Assembly: GCA_017473165.1 (NCBI GenBank)
Contig: JAFUNA010000031.1
Location: 1 to 64,000, forward strand
Direction of reading: 5' to 3'
Source: Clostridia bacterium
GTDB taxonomy: Bacteria > Bacillota > Clostridia > Oscillospirales > Acutalibacteraceae
Length of the DNA stretch: 64,000 nucleotides
This document shows, piece after piece, positions 41,715-51,348 of the stretch. Both the position numbers and the translations under genes were made by a program. Position 1 is the stretch's first letter. Each line of letters starts with the position of its first letter. The notes under the pieces were generated by a model. That model was not told the origin of the DNA. It worked only from the letters and a program-made list of their open reading frames with translations, and made no database searches.

Positions 41715-43319
41715 TTAACTGAAAAGATTCTTTATGTCTTGGAATATGCTTTTTACGGCAAGGCCGGGAAGCTCAAAGAAGCCGTTTGTGCCTGTGTATT
41801 CATAAAGGAAATCGCTGAGCTTTGTGAAAAAGCCTTCTTCCGGTGCGGGGTAGGGGTCACAGGATATAAACTGGGGATAAGCAGGGTCGGAATAAACATC
41901 GGTGATTTTGTTTTCGAGGATTCTTAAAGCAAGGGTGAGAATGGTGGTGTTCAATGCGGTCTGCTCGTGCTTCTGTCCGTCGAAATGGAAGGTTGTGTCG
42001 GGAAGAAGACCTGTTGAAGCGTCAACAACATTGTCGGGAGAAATGTGGTTGTGGGAGGGGTCGGAGCAGTTTTTGCTTGTGTTAGCCTGCTTGTAGCCTG
42101 CGGGAAGGGTTTCGCCGACATTTGCGGCATGTACGCCCATTGCGGTTGAAGCAAGAGGAATCATACCGTCTGCCATTTCCTTGTCATAGGATTCACCGAT
42201 GCCGTACATCTGAATATCGTATTCGGCAACGGTAATAACCTCAACGCCCTTGTCAACAAGCTTCTGAATATTCTTGGATGAATTGAGCTGTGCCTTATAA
42301 TATTTGTCGGTCTGCTTCTTGATTTCGGGTCTGTCGGAAAGATACATTTCGGCAGCCTCGGGATAGCTTGCGGAGTCACACATTGCCCACATGCTTGTGC
42401 TCATTGTCATGATATCTCTGACAAGAACGTCAACGCCTTTTTCAAGACCTGCCATCAAAACCTCGTCGGGAAGAATTCTGACAAGAGTTTCAATCATTGA
42501 TGCGGTTTCAATATCAAAGAAGGTTGAAAGAAGACCTGTGTAAAGCACGTCGGGGTCAAGAAGTCTGATTTTATCGGTGAAAATATCGCCGATGAGTGTT
42601 GTGCCGTCAAGGCAGGGAACAATATAAAGAACCTTTTCAATGCAGTCCATGATATCGGGATGATATTCAAAAAGAGCGTTTGAAAGTGTTCCTCCCTGGC
42701 TGATGGGGGAGATGATAACCTTATCGTGACCTGTCTGCTCCATAACCATGTGAATAAAGTCATAAAGCTCGTTGGTTGTGTCGATATGGTTTCCGAATGA
42801 GTTGTAAGAGAAATAATAGAGATGGTCTTCGGGAAAGCTGCTTTCATGAAGGTTGAGGGGAACATGGTGATAGGGAGATTCCTTTTCTTCTTCTGTGCAG
42901 TCAGCAAGAGAATAGGGATACTTTTCAACCTTAACATTCTTTGAGGTCTGGGCATTGCTGTCGCATTTATTGATGCCGAAAATGGTGTTTATGATGTCTG
43001 CAACGGCATCGGAAAAGCCCATGTCGCTTTGAGTTGCAACCGAGAGAAGAAGGGGCACGATTGCGGTTTTGATAATTGCTCCGATGTCAATAACGCCGGG
43101 GAATACGGCGGTTTTGTTGCCGTCTGAATCAAGAACGAATTCGCCGTCATCGTCAACAAGCCAAACGTTGGACTGACCAAGACCGGGAATGATGATTGTG
43201 GGATAATATTCGCATTCGCCGTTTTTGCACTCACCGCCTGCAGTGAATGCCGAAGCACTAACCGCAAACATTGAGAAAATCATTGTAACGCAAAGGAAAA
43301 GCGATATAAATTTTTTCAT
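41715..43319 (-). CDS. Secreted alpha/beta hydrolase, second of three paralogs (B)
   Basis: A 534-residue secreted hydrolase. Signal peptide MKKFISLFLCVTMIFSMFAV followed by SASAF. Same core as its neighbours: IIIPGLGQSNVWLVDDD, nucleophile elbow SPISQGGTLSNALFEYHP, HNHISPDNVVDASTGLLP and FDGQKHEQTALN. It differs by lacking the FIVAR-like helical module before the C-terminus, ending instead with a short amphipathic segment (FFELPGLAVKSIFQDI). Start ATG follows AAGGAGAATG. It is 15 bases before paralog C, and separated from A by a perfect 14-bp hairpin, so B and C are more tightly linked than A and B. Confidence 0.8.
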   Translation of the reverse strand: MKKFISLFLCVTMIFSMFAVSASAFTAGGECKNGECEYYPTIIIPGLGQSNVWLVDDDGEFVLDSDGNKTAVFPGVIDIGAIIKTAIVPLLLSVATQSDMGFSDAVADIINTIFGINKCDSNAQTSKNVKVEKYPYSLADCTEEEKESPYHHVPLNLHESSFPEDHLYYFSYNSFGNHIDTTNELYDFIHMVMEQTGHDKVIISPISQGGTLSNALFEYHPDIMDCIEKVLYIVPCLDGTTLIGDIFTDKIRLLDPDVLYTGLLSTFFDIETASMIETLVRILPDEVLMAGLEKGVDVLVRDIMTMSTSMWAMCDSASYPEAAEMYLSDRPEIKKQTDKYYKAQLNSSKNIQKLVDKGVEVITVAEYDIQMYGIGESYDKEMADGMIPLASTAMGVHAANVGETLPAGYKQANTSKNCSDPSHNHISPDNVVDASTGLLPDTTFHFDGQKHEQTALNTTILTLALRILENKITDVYSDPAYPQFISCDPYPAPEEGFFTKLSDFLYEYTGTNGFFELPGLAVKSIFQDIKNLFS

Positions 43320-43341
43320 TATACATTCTCCTTGATTTTAT

Positions 43342-43374
43342 AAAGGTGAACGGAAGCGGATTCCGTTCACCTTT
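43342..43374 (-). terminator. Hairpin between paralogs A and B
   Basis: AAAGGTGAACGGAA (43342-43355) pairs perfectly over 14 bases with TTCCGTTCACCTTT (43361-43374). The following minus-strand bases ATAAAATC are a poor T run, so it may act as partial terminator or RNA-stability element inside the hydrolase cluster. Confidence 0.65.
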
Positions 43375-43384
43375 GCAATTAAAA

Positions 43385-45262
43385 TTAAGCGAAAATACCG
43401 CCGATAAGCTTGCGAACGGGAGAGAGAATCCAGTCTACAAGGCTGCCGCCGCCGAGCCAGTCAACAAGACCCTTACTTGCGCTTTCAAGAGCGTTTTCAA
43501 AGAAGATGTCTGTGTCGGAGGGCTCTTCGGGATAGCTGTAAAGACCGTGCTTTGCAAGGATAGCGTTGAGTCTGTCCTCTGCAGCCTTAACAGCGTTCTG
43601 GTCAACAACTGTTGCATTAAGAACAGCTTCGCCCTGTGCAATAGCCTCTGTAAGTTCTTTCTTGTCCTCTGCGGAAAGGGTGATTTCGCCCTTTGCATCC
43701 TTTTCAAGAAGTTTCTTTGCATCGGGAATTCTCCAGCGGCGGATGTACTTTGTGTTGCAGCTGCCGTTGAACTGGGGATATGTTGCGGGGTCGTCGTTAA
43801 CGCTTGAAACTCTGTCCATAAGAATGTGGCCTATAAGGTTAAGAACAACGTCATTGTTGCCGACCTCGTGATGCTGGTCAAGGAAAATCCATGTGTTTTC
43901 GGGAAGGATTGCGGTTGAAACGTCAACCTTGTTGTCGGGTGAAATGTGTTTATGGTTTGCGTTCTTGCAGTATGTGTTCTTTTCGTAGTCAATGTCTGCA
44001 AGGGTTTTGCCTGCGGGAGCACCTGTTGCACCGAGAGTTGTTGAGGTGAGGTTGATGATACCGTCTGTGTTGTATTTGTGAGCGGATTCAACGATACCGA
44101 AGAAGGTGTAATCCTGCTCGCCGAAGGAAAGGTTTGAGCCTGCAACGAAGTTTACGGTAACGCCGTCTGCAACAGCGTCAAGGATGTTCTTCTTGAGGTT
44201 AAGTCTTGCCTGCTGGAAGCGGTCTGTCTTTTCCTTAAGAACCTTCTTTGCGGGGTCGTTGTTGAGATATCTTTCTGCAAGAGCATCATATCTGTATGAG
44301 GGAATCATTGCCCAAATCTGGGGGCAGTTAATCATCATTGTGTCAAGGATTGCACTGATTGCACCCGTGAGAATTGCATCTACGCCCGAGCGGGGAAGAA
44401 TGTGAAGGATGCAGTTGATGAGATAGCCGAGAGCAACGTCATCGCCGAGAATGGGGGGAATGAATTCGTGATAGAAATACTCGTCGGCAAGGTTCCACTT
44501 TCTGTCCATCATGTCTGCAACGATGTCTGTACCGTCAAGGCAGGCAACAGCGGTAACGATTTCGTCAAGCTTATCGTGACCGTACTTGTCGAGATAGGAT
44601 GTGAGGATTGTACCGCCGAGTGAAACGGGAAGAAGAGTAACCTTATCGTGACCTGTCTGCTTCTTAACCATTTCGATGTATTCGTCAAGCTCGTCAGCGC
44701 TCTTCATGGGGTCGCCTACAAGGTTGAAGGTGAAGAGATAGATGTGGTCGCCGCCGTATTCCTTTTCGATAGCCTGAAGAGGAATCATGGTGTAGAGCCA
44801 GTCCTTATCGTCCTCGGTCATTTCGGAAATGGGGTGATTCCATCTCTGTGTCTGAAGGTTGTTGACGTGGTTACCGTCATTGTTGCACTCCTGTACCCAG
44901 AAAGCAGCGGAAGCAGCCTTATAAGCAGCCTGCTCAAGACCGATGTCGTGCTGAAGAAGAATGGTTGCAAGAAGGCTTAAAACAACGCCGGGGATTGTGC
45001 CCCAGAGCTTGCTGAGCTCGAGGATGAGAAGTGTGCCGCCTACCTGATTGCCGTCAGCGTCAAGATAGGGGGTGTTATCTTCATTGTAAAGATATGTGGG
45101 TGAATGGTTGATGCCGGGAAGGATGATTACGGGCGAGCGGTCGCATTTGCCGCCGCAGTCGGTTTTTGTTTCGGTTGCGGCTGTTGCTCCGACAGCGCCA
45201 ACGGAAACAAGCATTGCTGCGCACAGAATGAGAGAAATAGCTCTTTTGATTCTGTTCTTCAT
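43385..45262 (-). CDS. Secreted alpha/beta hydrolase, first of three paralogs (A)
   Basis: A 625-residue secreted protein, most diverged of the three. Signal peptide MKNRIKRAISLILCAAMLVS, cleavage near ATAAT. Core motifs: VIILPGINHSPTYLYNEDN, nucleophile elbow LLPVSLGGTILTSYLDKYG, NANHKHISPDNKVDVSTAI and FLDQHHEVGNND. A helical FIVAR-like module (about 535-595, LTEAIAQGEAVLNATVVDQ) precedes a C-terminal amphipathic tail. It is first in the transcript and has a strong promoter (45328-45356). The repeated DCGGKCD/ECGGNCD cysteine pair just after the signal peptide is common to all three and may form a disulfide. Confidence 0.8.
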   Translation of the reverse strand: MKNRIKRAISLILCAAMLVSVGAVGATAATETKTDCGGKCDRSPVIILPGINHSPTYLYNEDNTPYLDADGNQVGGTLLILELSKLWGTIPGVVLSLLATILLQHDIGLEQAAYKAASAAFWVQECNNDGNHVNNLQTQRWNHPISEMTEDDKDWLYTMIPLQAIEKEYGGDHIYLFTFNLVGDPMKSADELDEYIEMVKKQTGHDKVTLLPVSLGGTILTSYLDKYGHDKLDEIVTAVACLDGTDIVADMMDRKWNLADEYFYHEFIPPILGDDVALGYLINCILHILPRSGVDAILTGAISAILDTMMINCPQIWAMIPSYRYDALAERYLNNDPAKKVLKEKTDRFQQARLNLKKNILDAVADGVTVNFVAGSNLSFGEQDYTFFGIVESAHKYNTDGIINLTSTTLGATGAPAGKTLADIDYEKNTYCKNANHKHISPDNKVDVSTAILPENTWIFLDQHHEVGNNDVVLNLIGHILMDRVSSVNDDPATYPQFNGSCNTKYIRRWRIPDAKKLLEKDAKGEITLSAEDKKELTEAIAQGEAVLNATVVDQNAVKAAEDRLNAILAKHGLYSYPEEPSDTDIFFENALESASKGLVDWLGGGSLVDWILSPVRKLIGGIFA

Positions 45263-45327
45263 TTTTAAAACACTCTCCTTAAAGGTTTTTTGACAGCTGT
45301 GTTTTTATTCCGTCAAATACACAAATG

Positions 45328-45356
45328 ATTTTAACACATATTTTATATAATTTCAA
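45328..45356 (-). promoter_or_regulatory. Promoter of the three-hydrolase cluster
   Basis: On the minus strand TTGAAA (45356-45351) and TAAAAT (45333-45328) with a 17-base spacer, about 60 bases before the first hydrolase start. Confidence 0.75.
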
Positions 45357-45427
45357 CAATATTTATTAAAAATATATTAATAATATTACATCAAAATGGA
45401 AAATATGTGTCAATTATTGCCGCTCCC

Positions 45428-45457
45428 TTGACGGCAATCCTTTAAAAGTGGTATTAT
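45428..45457 (+). promoter_or_regulatory. Promoter of the HAD phosphatase gene
   Basis: TTGACG (45428-45433) and TATTAT (45452-45457) with an 18-base spacer; leader about 25 nt with TGAGGAGAA. Confidence 0.75.
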
Positions 45458-45488
45458 TTATTTCAGAGTGTAATGAGGAGAATAATAT

Positions 45489-46097
45489 ATGATTAAGAAT
45501 ATAGTTTTTGATATGGGCGGGGTGCTGATTGACTATAACCCCGAAAAAACGCTTTACGGAATATTTGACAGAGAAACTGCCGATATTCTTCTCAAAGAGA
45601 TTTTCAGAAATCAGCTCTGGACGGATAAGGACAGGGGGATAATCACTCCCGCAGAAATAATGAAAATCAAAAAGGATGCAATTCCTGCTGAAACGTTTGA
45701 AAAAGTCAGCGAAATGGTTGAGAACTTTTATCCCTATATGCCGCCGTTTGAGCAGATGTATGATTTTATTAAAGGGCTCAAGGAAAACGGCTACGGAATT
45801 TATCTGCTTTCCAACGCATCTGCGGATTTTCATGTCAACAGCAAGGGTATTTCCGCTCTCACCCTGTTTGACGGAGTGCTGATTTCGGCAGACTATAAGC
45901 TTCTCAAGCCCGAAAAGGAAATCTATGAGGCTCTTTATGAAAAATTCAGCCTCAAGCCCGAAGAATGCTTTTTTATCGACGATGTTCAGAAGAATATTGA
46001 CGGTGCAAGGGCAACGGGCATGGACGGTCATTGCTATTACCACGGCGACCTTGAAATTCTTAAGAAAGATTTGATATCAAAAGGCGTAAAAATATAA
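45489..46097 (+). CDS. HAD family phosphatase
   Basis: A 202-residue HAD subfamily IA hydrolase. Motif I FDMGGVLID has the first aspartate but Gly where the acid/base Asp normally sits (D-x-G instead of DxD), as in some YihX-like phosphatases; motif II is LLSNAS, motif III KLLKPEKEIYEAL and motif IV FFIDDVQKNIDGA. It probably removes phosphate from a sugar phosphate or similar small molecule in the cytosol. Start ATG follows TGAGGAGAATA. Single-gene unit with its own promoter and terminator. Confidence 0.9.
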   Translation: MIKNIVFDMGGVLIDYNPEKTLYGIFDRETADILLKEIFRNQLWTDKDRGIITPAEIMKIKKDAIPAETFEKVSEMVENFYPYMPPFEQMYDFIKGLKENGYGIYLLSNASADFHVNSKGISALTLFDGVLISADYKLLKPEKEIYEALYEKFSLKPEECFFIDDVQKNIDGARATGMDGHCYYHGDLEILKKDLISKGVKI

Positions 46098-46121
46098 AAG
46101 GACAGCTTTTGCTGCCCTTTT
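46097..46121. terminator. Terminator between HAD gene and convergent secreted protein gene
   Basis: AAAGGACAGC (46097-46106) pairs with GCTGCCCTTT (46111-46120, one mismatch) around TTTT. T-rich sequence follows on both strands, so it can serve both converging genes. Confidence 0.7.
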
Positions 46122-46123
46122 GG

Positions 46124-47095
46124 TCAGTTTGTTTTATTGTAGGAAGTAAGTCTGAAGTCTTTGATATCAACCGTGCAATCGTAGTTTCCGTGAATTTCAA
46201 AGCCGATGTTTGTGCCGCCGATATAAAAATCCTCTTTTGAAACTGCCGTGCCGAAGGTATCGGATTCATTTGCACGCTTTATTGCATCCTCGATGTGGGG
46301 TGTGAGGTCAAGCTCAATATGCACCCATTCGTCCGAAACAAAGGGCTTGCCGTTTCTGAAAAGCGACCTGCCTTTAAAGCCGTAGGTATCCTTTGTTGAA
46401 ACGCAGTAAATCATTTTGTTGCTTGCCTTGTCAAGTGCCCAGTAGGCGTCCTGATATCCTCTGTCATCAAAGAGATTTACGCCGAACCATATGAATTTCT
46501 GATTGTCTGTGCCGCAGAGATAGAAATAGGCAAGATACTGTGCCGCATTTATGCCCTCTTTGTTTACGGTGTCAACAAAATCCGAAAGTCGGATATCAAG
46601 CGAAAGAACGATTCTGTCTGCGGAGCAATTATAGAAGCTTTTGTCTGAATCCGAAAGAGTGTTATAGCTGACAATCGGTGACTGCTCAAGCAGAAGATGA
46701 GGCCAGCTTTCATCGCCTGCAGGCTGACCGTTATAAACATTTGCCGCATTCAGCCGCATGGAAACCGATTTGTCGGCGGGGTTATACCTCACGGTTTTGG
46801 AAATTCCGTCGGTTATGGTGTAAGGGTCGCTTTCGGCTCTGTCTGCCCACAGACATTTTCCGCTGCTCCATTGAGCGATTGACCAGTCGGGAATTTCATC
46901 GGAGGAGCCGTAAGTGAAGTTGCCGAGCTTAACGCCGTTTCCGTTTTCGGTTTGCTGCGAAACAACGGAAAAACCCTTTGAAAAATCGGGGTCATTAAAA
47001 AGCTGCTTGGAGTCATATCCCTTAATCGGCAGACCGAGAGCAGACGAAATTGTTATGTAAAGAATAAAAAACAGCGATAATATTTTACCGAACAT
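46124..47095 (-). CDS. Secreted protein of unknown function
   Basis: A 323-residue protein that I do not recognise. An N-terminal signal peptide (MFGKILSLFFILYITISSAL) is followed by an aromatic-rich mature part with many Trp/Tyr/Asp (DWSIAQWSSGKCLWADRAES; DQKFIWFGVNLFDDRGYQDAYW; EWVHIELDLTPHIEDAIKRA). The alternating beta-like pattern and final IKDFRLTSYN recall jelly-roll carbohydrate-binding modules, but this is only a resemblance. Start ATG 47095 follows GAGGTG; GTG 47104 is part of that site. It is convergent with the HAD gene and divergent from mfd. Confidence 0.7.
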   Translation of the reverse strand: MFGKILSLFFILYITISSALGLPIKGYDSKQLFNDPDFSKGFSVVSQQTENGNGVKLGNFTYGSSDEIPDWSIAQWSSGKCLWADRAESDPYTITDGISKTVRYNPADKSVSMRLNAANVYNGQPAGDESWPHLLLEQSPIVSYNTLSDSDKSFYNCSADRIVLSLDIRLSDFVDTVNKEGINAAQYLAYFYLCGTDNQKFIWFGVNLFDDRGYQDAYWALDKASNKMIYCVSTKDTYGFKGRSLFRNGKPFVSDEWVHIELDLTPHIEDAIKRANESDTFGTAVSKEDFYIGGTNIGFEIHGNYDCTVDIKDFRLTSYNKTN

Positions 47096-47164
47096 ATAAT
47101 TCACCTCAACGGAATTATATCATTAAAACGAATATATTACAATCTTTTCCAAGGAAAAACATAT

Positions 47165-50100
47165 ATGAATTGCTACACCGAAATTGCAAAAAACACAACC
47201 GAATTTCTGGCTCTTGCCAACGTTATCCGAAAAAACCGTTTGCCTGCGGGCGTAACGGGGCTTTCGCATATCCACAAGGCACACGTTATCGCATCAATGT
47301 GTATGTGCCTTATGCGAAAGGCAATCGTTGTAACTCCCGATGAAGCACAGGCAACAAGGCTGCGTCAGGATATGGAAGGCTTCGGAATAAGAGCCCTGCT
47401 TTATCCTGCAAGAGATTTTTCGTTCCGCACGCTTGAAACCGTTTCAAGAGAATATGAGCACGCACGGCTCAAGGTGCTTGACAAAATGCTTTCGGGCGAT
47501 TATGATGCGGTTGTTCTTTCCGCCGAAGCCGCAACCCAGCTGACCGTGCCTCCCGCAATGCTGATGAATAACAGCTTTTCCGTTGAAGCGGGGGAGGATT
47601 ACAACAGCGACGAACTCATAGTCCGCCTTATCCGCTGCGGCTACACCCGAAGCGAGCAGGTTGACGGACCGGGTCAGTTTGCGTTAAGGGGCGGAATTCT
47701 CGACTTTTTCCCGCCCGATTCGCAGTATCCCTGCAGAGTTGAATTCTGGGGCGATACCGTTGACAGCATCTCGTTTTTTGACCTTGAAACCCAGCGAAGA
47801 ACGGACATGGCGGAGGAAATCCGCATAACTCCCGCAAGGGAAATTCTCTGCACCGATGAAATGCTGCTTGCACTTCTTGAAAAGCACATTTCCGAAAACA
47901 AATTGAAGGGCGATGCCCTCAAAAACATAAACGAAGATATTGACAGGCTGAGGGACGGGATTCGTCTTTCCTCGGCTGATAAGTATTTACCGCTCATTTA
48001 TCCCGAAAGTGCAAGCGTTTTTGACTATGCGAATAACGCAATGCTTTTTGTTTGCGAAAGCTTCAACGTCAAGGATAAATTCAACGCCTGCTGCCAGCTG
48101 ATGAACGAAACGATAAAAGGTCTTTTTCAGGACGGTACGCTCTGCAAAGGTCTTGACCGCTATATAATTCAGCTGCCCGAGCTTTTTGCGAAATATGAAA
48201 AAATGGGTGCGGTTTATCTTGACAACCTGCCCCGAGGCAGCTTTGACACTCCCGTCAAGGAGCTTATAACCTTCAGCGCAAAGCAGATAAGCCCGTGGAA
48301 CGGAACTCTGACTGCCCTTGTTGATGACCTTGACGCAATCCGTGAAAGAAAGGGCTGGACCGTTGCCGTGCTTGCGGGCACGGACAAGGCGGCAAAAACT
48401 CTTGCCGATGACCTTGAAAAAGAGGATGTTCCCGCACTTTTCTGCCCCGTTCCGCCTGCGGAATTTCCGCAGAAAACGGTCTGCGTTCTGCCGGGAGGTT
48501 TTTCGGCGGGCTTTGAATATCCTGCCGCGAAATTCACCCTTTTAACCTACCGTGCAAGAACTCCGGGCAAGAAAAACAGGGTTGCAGTAACCAAAAGAGG
48601 CAAGAATGCCTTTAACAATCTCGATGAGCTTCACAGGGGCGAATATGTTGTTCATGCTACCCACGGCATCGGTATTTTCGAGGGAATCCAGACCCTTGAA
48701 GCATCGGGAAACACTAAAGACTATATTAAAATTCAGTATGATAAGGGCGACAATCTTTATGTGCCCGTAACCCAGCTTGACCAGGTTTCGAAATATATCG
48801 GACCAAAGAGCGACGACAAGCCGCTGAAACTCAGCAAGCTTGGCGGAAAAGACTGGCAGAAAACCCGTTCAAAGGTCAAGAGTGCCGTCAAGGATATGGC
48901 GAAGGAGCTTATTGAGCTTTATTCCAAGAGAATCAAAATCAAGGGACACTCATTCTCGCCCGATACCGATATGCAGAACGATTTTGAACGCCGTTTTGAA
49001 TTCGTTGAAACCGATGACCAGCTTCGCTGCATTCACGAAATCAAAAAGGATATGGAAAAGCCCTATCCCATGGACAGACTGCTCTGCGGCGATGTCGGCT
49101 TCGGCAAAACCGAGGTTGCGCTGCGAGCGGTGTTCAAGTGTGTTGCCGACGGCAAGCAATGTGCAATCCTTGTTCCAACAACAATCCTTGCACTTCAGCA
49201 TTACCAGACCATTTTAAGACGCTTCGAGGGCTTCCCCGTTGAGGCGGGTATGCTTTCACGTTTCTGCACAAGAAAAGAAATTTCAAAAACCCTTGACGGT
49301 CTGCGAAGGGGCTCGGTTGATATTGTTGTGGGCACTCACAGACTGATTTCAAAAGACGTTCAGTTCCGTGATTTGGGACTGATTATCGTTGACGAGGAGC
49401 AGCGTTTCGGCGTTGCACAGAAGGAAAAGCTGAAAAGCCTTTTCCCCGCCGTTGATGTGCTGACCCTCACCGCAACCCCCATTCCCCGCACACTCAACAT
49501 GGCTATGACGGGAATCCGTGATATGTCGGTGCTTGAGGAAGCTCCGCAGGACAGACAGCCCGTTCAGACCTATGTTATCGAGCACAATATGCCCGTTCTT
49601 GTTCAGGCAATGGAGCAGGAGCTTCGCCGTGGCGGACAGGTTTATTATCTTTATAACCGAGTTGAGGATATCGAGAAAAAAGCAGCCGAAATCAAATCCA
49701 TGCTGCCCGATGCAAATATCGGAGTCGGTCACGGAAAAATGAGCGAGGATGAACTCAGCGAGGTCTGGAGAAGGCTTCTTGAAGGCGAAATTGATATTCT
49801 TGTCTGCACAACCATTATCGAAACGGGCGTTGACGTTCCCAACGCAAACACGCTCATTATTGAAAACGCCGACAGAATGGGTCTTGCCCAGCTTCATCAG
49901 ATAAGGGGTCGTGTTGGCCGCTCGTCACGCCGTGCAAGTGCGTATTTCACCTTTACAAGGGGCAAACAGTTAAGCGAAATTGCAACCCGCAGGCTTGATT
50001 CAATCAGAGAATTTACCGAATTCGGTTCGGGCTTCCATATTGCCATGCGTGACCTTGAGCTGCGAGGTGCAGGCAGCGTGCTTGGTGCAAATCAGCACGG

Positions 50101-50632
50101 ACACATGGAATCCGTCGGCTATGAGATGTATGTAAAACTCCTCGAGCAGGCAATCAGCGAGGAAAAGGGCGAAAAATCCGATGTGCCCGAAAAGGACTGC
50201 GTTATTGACCTGCCCATTGACGCACACATTCCCGATGACTATATCGAAAGCGTGCCCCAACGCTTGCAGATTTACCGCCGCATAGCCGATATCAAGACCA
50301 ACGAGGATGCCTCGGACGTTATCGACGAGCTTTGCGACCGCTTCGGCGACCCGCCCGAAAGCGTTGAGGGACTTATAAAAATTGCCCTGCTGCGAGGTAA
50401 GGCAGCAAGGCACGATATCTATGAAATCACGATGCAGAGCGACAGAATTATTTTCAGAATAAACCTGCTTGACATGGAAAAAATCGCCATGTGTTCGGCT
50501 CATTTCAAGGGCAGATTCGTTGTCAGCGCAGGCAACGGCAAGCCCCATATCGCCGTGCGTCTGCTCAAGGGCGAAAACCGTCTGGGGCTCATTGAGCGTG
50601 TGCTTGATTTCATGGACGAAAAGCCCGAATAA
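47165..50632 (+). CDS. mfd: Transcription-repair coupling factor Mfd
   Basis: A 1155-residue DNA translocase of standard length that removes stalled RNA polymerase and recruits UvrA. In order: UvrB-like damage-recognition homology region (about 10-330), the CarD-like polymerase-binding domain (RGEYVVHATHGIGIFEGIQ, about 487-550), RecG-like helicase motifs (GDVGFGKTEVALRAVFK, DEEQRFGV, TLTATPIPRTL, GRVGRSSRRASAYFTF) and the C-terminal TRCF domain. Start ATG follows CAAGGAAAAA. It is followed 13 bases later by a hemolysin III-like gene in the same direction. Confidence 0.97.
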   Translation: MNCYTEIAKNTTEFLALANVIRKNRLPAGVTGLSHIHKAHVIASMCMCLMRKAIVVTPDEAQATRLRQDMEGFGIRALLYPARDFSFRTLETVSREYEHARLKVLDKMLSGDYDAVVLSAEAATQLTVPPAMLMNNSFSVEAGEDYNSDELIVRLIRCGYTRSEQVDGPGQFALRGGILDFFPPDSQYPCRVEFWGDTVDSISFFDLETQRRTDMAEEIRITPAREILCTDEMLLALLEKHISENKLKGDALKNINEDIDRLRDGIRLSSADKYLPLIYPESASVFDYANNAMLFVCESFNVKDKFNACCQLMNETIKGLFQDGTLCKGLDRYIIQLPELFAKYEKMGAVYLDNLPRGSFDTPVKELITFSAKQISPWNGTLTALVDDLDAIRERKGWTVAVLAGTDKAAKTLADDLEKEDVPALFCPVPPAEFPQKTVCVLPGGFSAGFEYPAAKFTLLTYRARTPGKKNRVAVTKRGKNAFNNLDELHRGEYVVHATHGIGIFEGIQTLEASGNTKDYIKIQYDKGDNLYVPVTQLDQVSKYIGPKSDDKPLKLSKLGGKDWQKTRSKVKSAVKDMAKELIELYSKRIKIKGHSFSPDTDMQNDFERRFEFVETDDQLRCIHEIKKDMEKPYPMDRLLCGDVGFGKTEVALRAVFKCVADGKQCAILVPTTILALQHYQTILRRFEGFPVEAGMLSRFCTRKEISKTLDGLRRGSVDIVVGTHRLISKDVQFRDLGLIIVDEEQRFGVAQKEKLKSLFPAVDVLTLTATPIPRTLNMAMTGIRDMSVLEEAPQDRQPVQTYVIEHNMPVLVQAMEQELRRGGQVYYLYNRVEDIEKKAAEIKSMLPDANIGVGHGKMSEDELSEVWRRLLEGEIDILVCTTIIETGVDVPNANTLIIENADRMGLAQLHQIRGRVGRSSRRASAYFTFTRGKQLSEIATRRLDSIREFTEFGSGFHIAMRDLELRGAGSVLGANQHGHMESVGYEMYVKLLEQAISEEKGEKSDVPEKDCVIDLPIDAHIPDDYIESVPQRLQIYRRIADIKTNEDASDVIDELCDRFGDPPESVEGLIKIALLRGKAARHDIYEITMQSDRIIFRINLLDMEKIAMCSAHFKGRFVVSAGNGKPHIAVRLLKGENRLGLIERVLDFMDEKPE

Positions 50633-50645
50633 CGAAGGTGCCGTT

Positions 50646-51299
50646 ATGATTGCAAAAGATGTAAAACTAATTGAATATTCAAAAACGGTTGACAGGTGGA
50701 ACAGCATAACCCATGCTGTCGGTGCGGTGCTTTCCGTTCCCGCATTGGTTATTCTGCTTCTGCGTGCCGACGGTGCAAGAGCGGTCAGCTCGGCGTTAAT
50801 CTACGGGCTTTCCATGCTTGCGGTTTATACCGTTTCGGCGGTATACCACGGGCTGAAAAGCGGTGAAGCAAAGCGGCGGGCAAGGCTTGCCGACCATTCC
50901 GCAATTCCCGTTCTCATTGCAGGCACGGCAACCCCCTGTGCACTTCTGACGCTTTATGAAATCAGCGTTCCGCACAGTATAACGGTGTTTGCGATTGCAT
51001 GGTTTTGTGCCACCTTCGGAGTAATCTCAAAGCTTTTCTTCTTTGAAAAGCTGAAAGCCGTCACCATGGCGGTTTATATCGTTTCATGTGTTGTGATGCT
51101 TTCGTGTGCGTTGCCGCTGCTTGACAGAATTGACCTTGAAGCATTCTTCGGACTTGTTCTGGGCTGTGTTTTATATCTCATCGGAGCAATTTTCTGCTAC
51201 CTCGGAATAAAGCGACCCGTACTTCACGTTGTGTTCCACGTTTTCGTTCTGCTTGCAAGTGTCACACATTATATTGTAATTTTGAACTATGCATTTTAA
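50646..51299 (+). CDS. Hemolysin III/YqfA family membrane protein
   Basis: A 217-residue protein with seven predicted membrane helices of the HlyIII/progestin-receptor-like (PAQR-related) family. Motifs: SITHAVGAVLSVPAL, the VYHGLKS turn, DHSAIPVLIAGTATP, and the C-terminal His cluster HVVFHVFVLLASVTHY, which form the buried metal site in related proteins. The name comes from early hemolysis tests; the physiological role is unknown. Start ATG 50646 follows GAAGGTG. Co-transcribed with mfd. Confidence 0.9.
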   Translation: MIAKDVKLIEYSKTVDRWNSITHAVGAVLSVPALVILLLRADGARAVSSALIYGLSMLAVYTVSAVYHGLKSGEAKRRARLADHSAIPVLIAGTATPCALLTLYEISVPHSITVFAIAWFCATFGVISKLFFFEKLKAVTMAVYIVSCVVMLSCALPLLDRIDLEAFFGLVLGCVLYLIGAIFCYLGIKRPVLHVVFHVFVLLASVTHYIVILNYAF

Positions 51300-51301
51300 A
51301 A

Positions 51302-51343
51302 AAAGACCGTCCGACGGAGCGTTGAACTCTGCGGGCGGTCTTT
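51302..51343. terminator. Terminator shared by HlyIII and EamA genes
   Basis: AAAGACCGTCCG (51302-51313) pairs with CGGGCGGTCTTT (51332-51343; one T-G). It lies between two convergent genes, with A/T tracts on both sides. Confidence 0.85.
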
Positions 51344-51348
51344 ACAAT

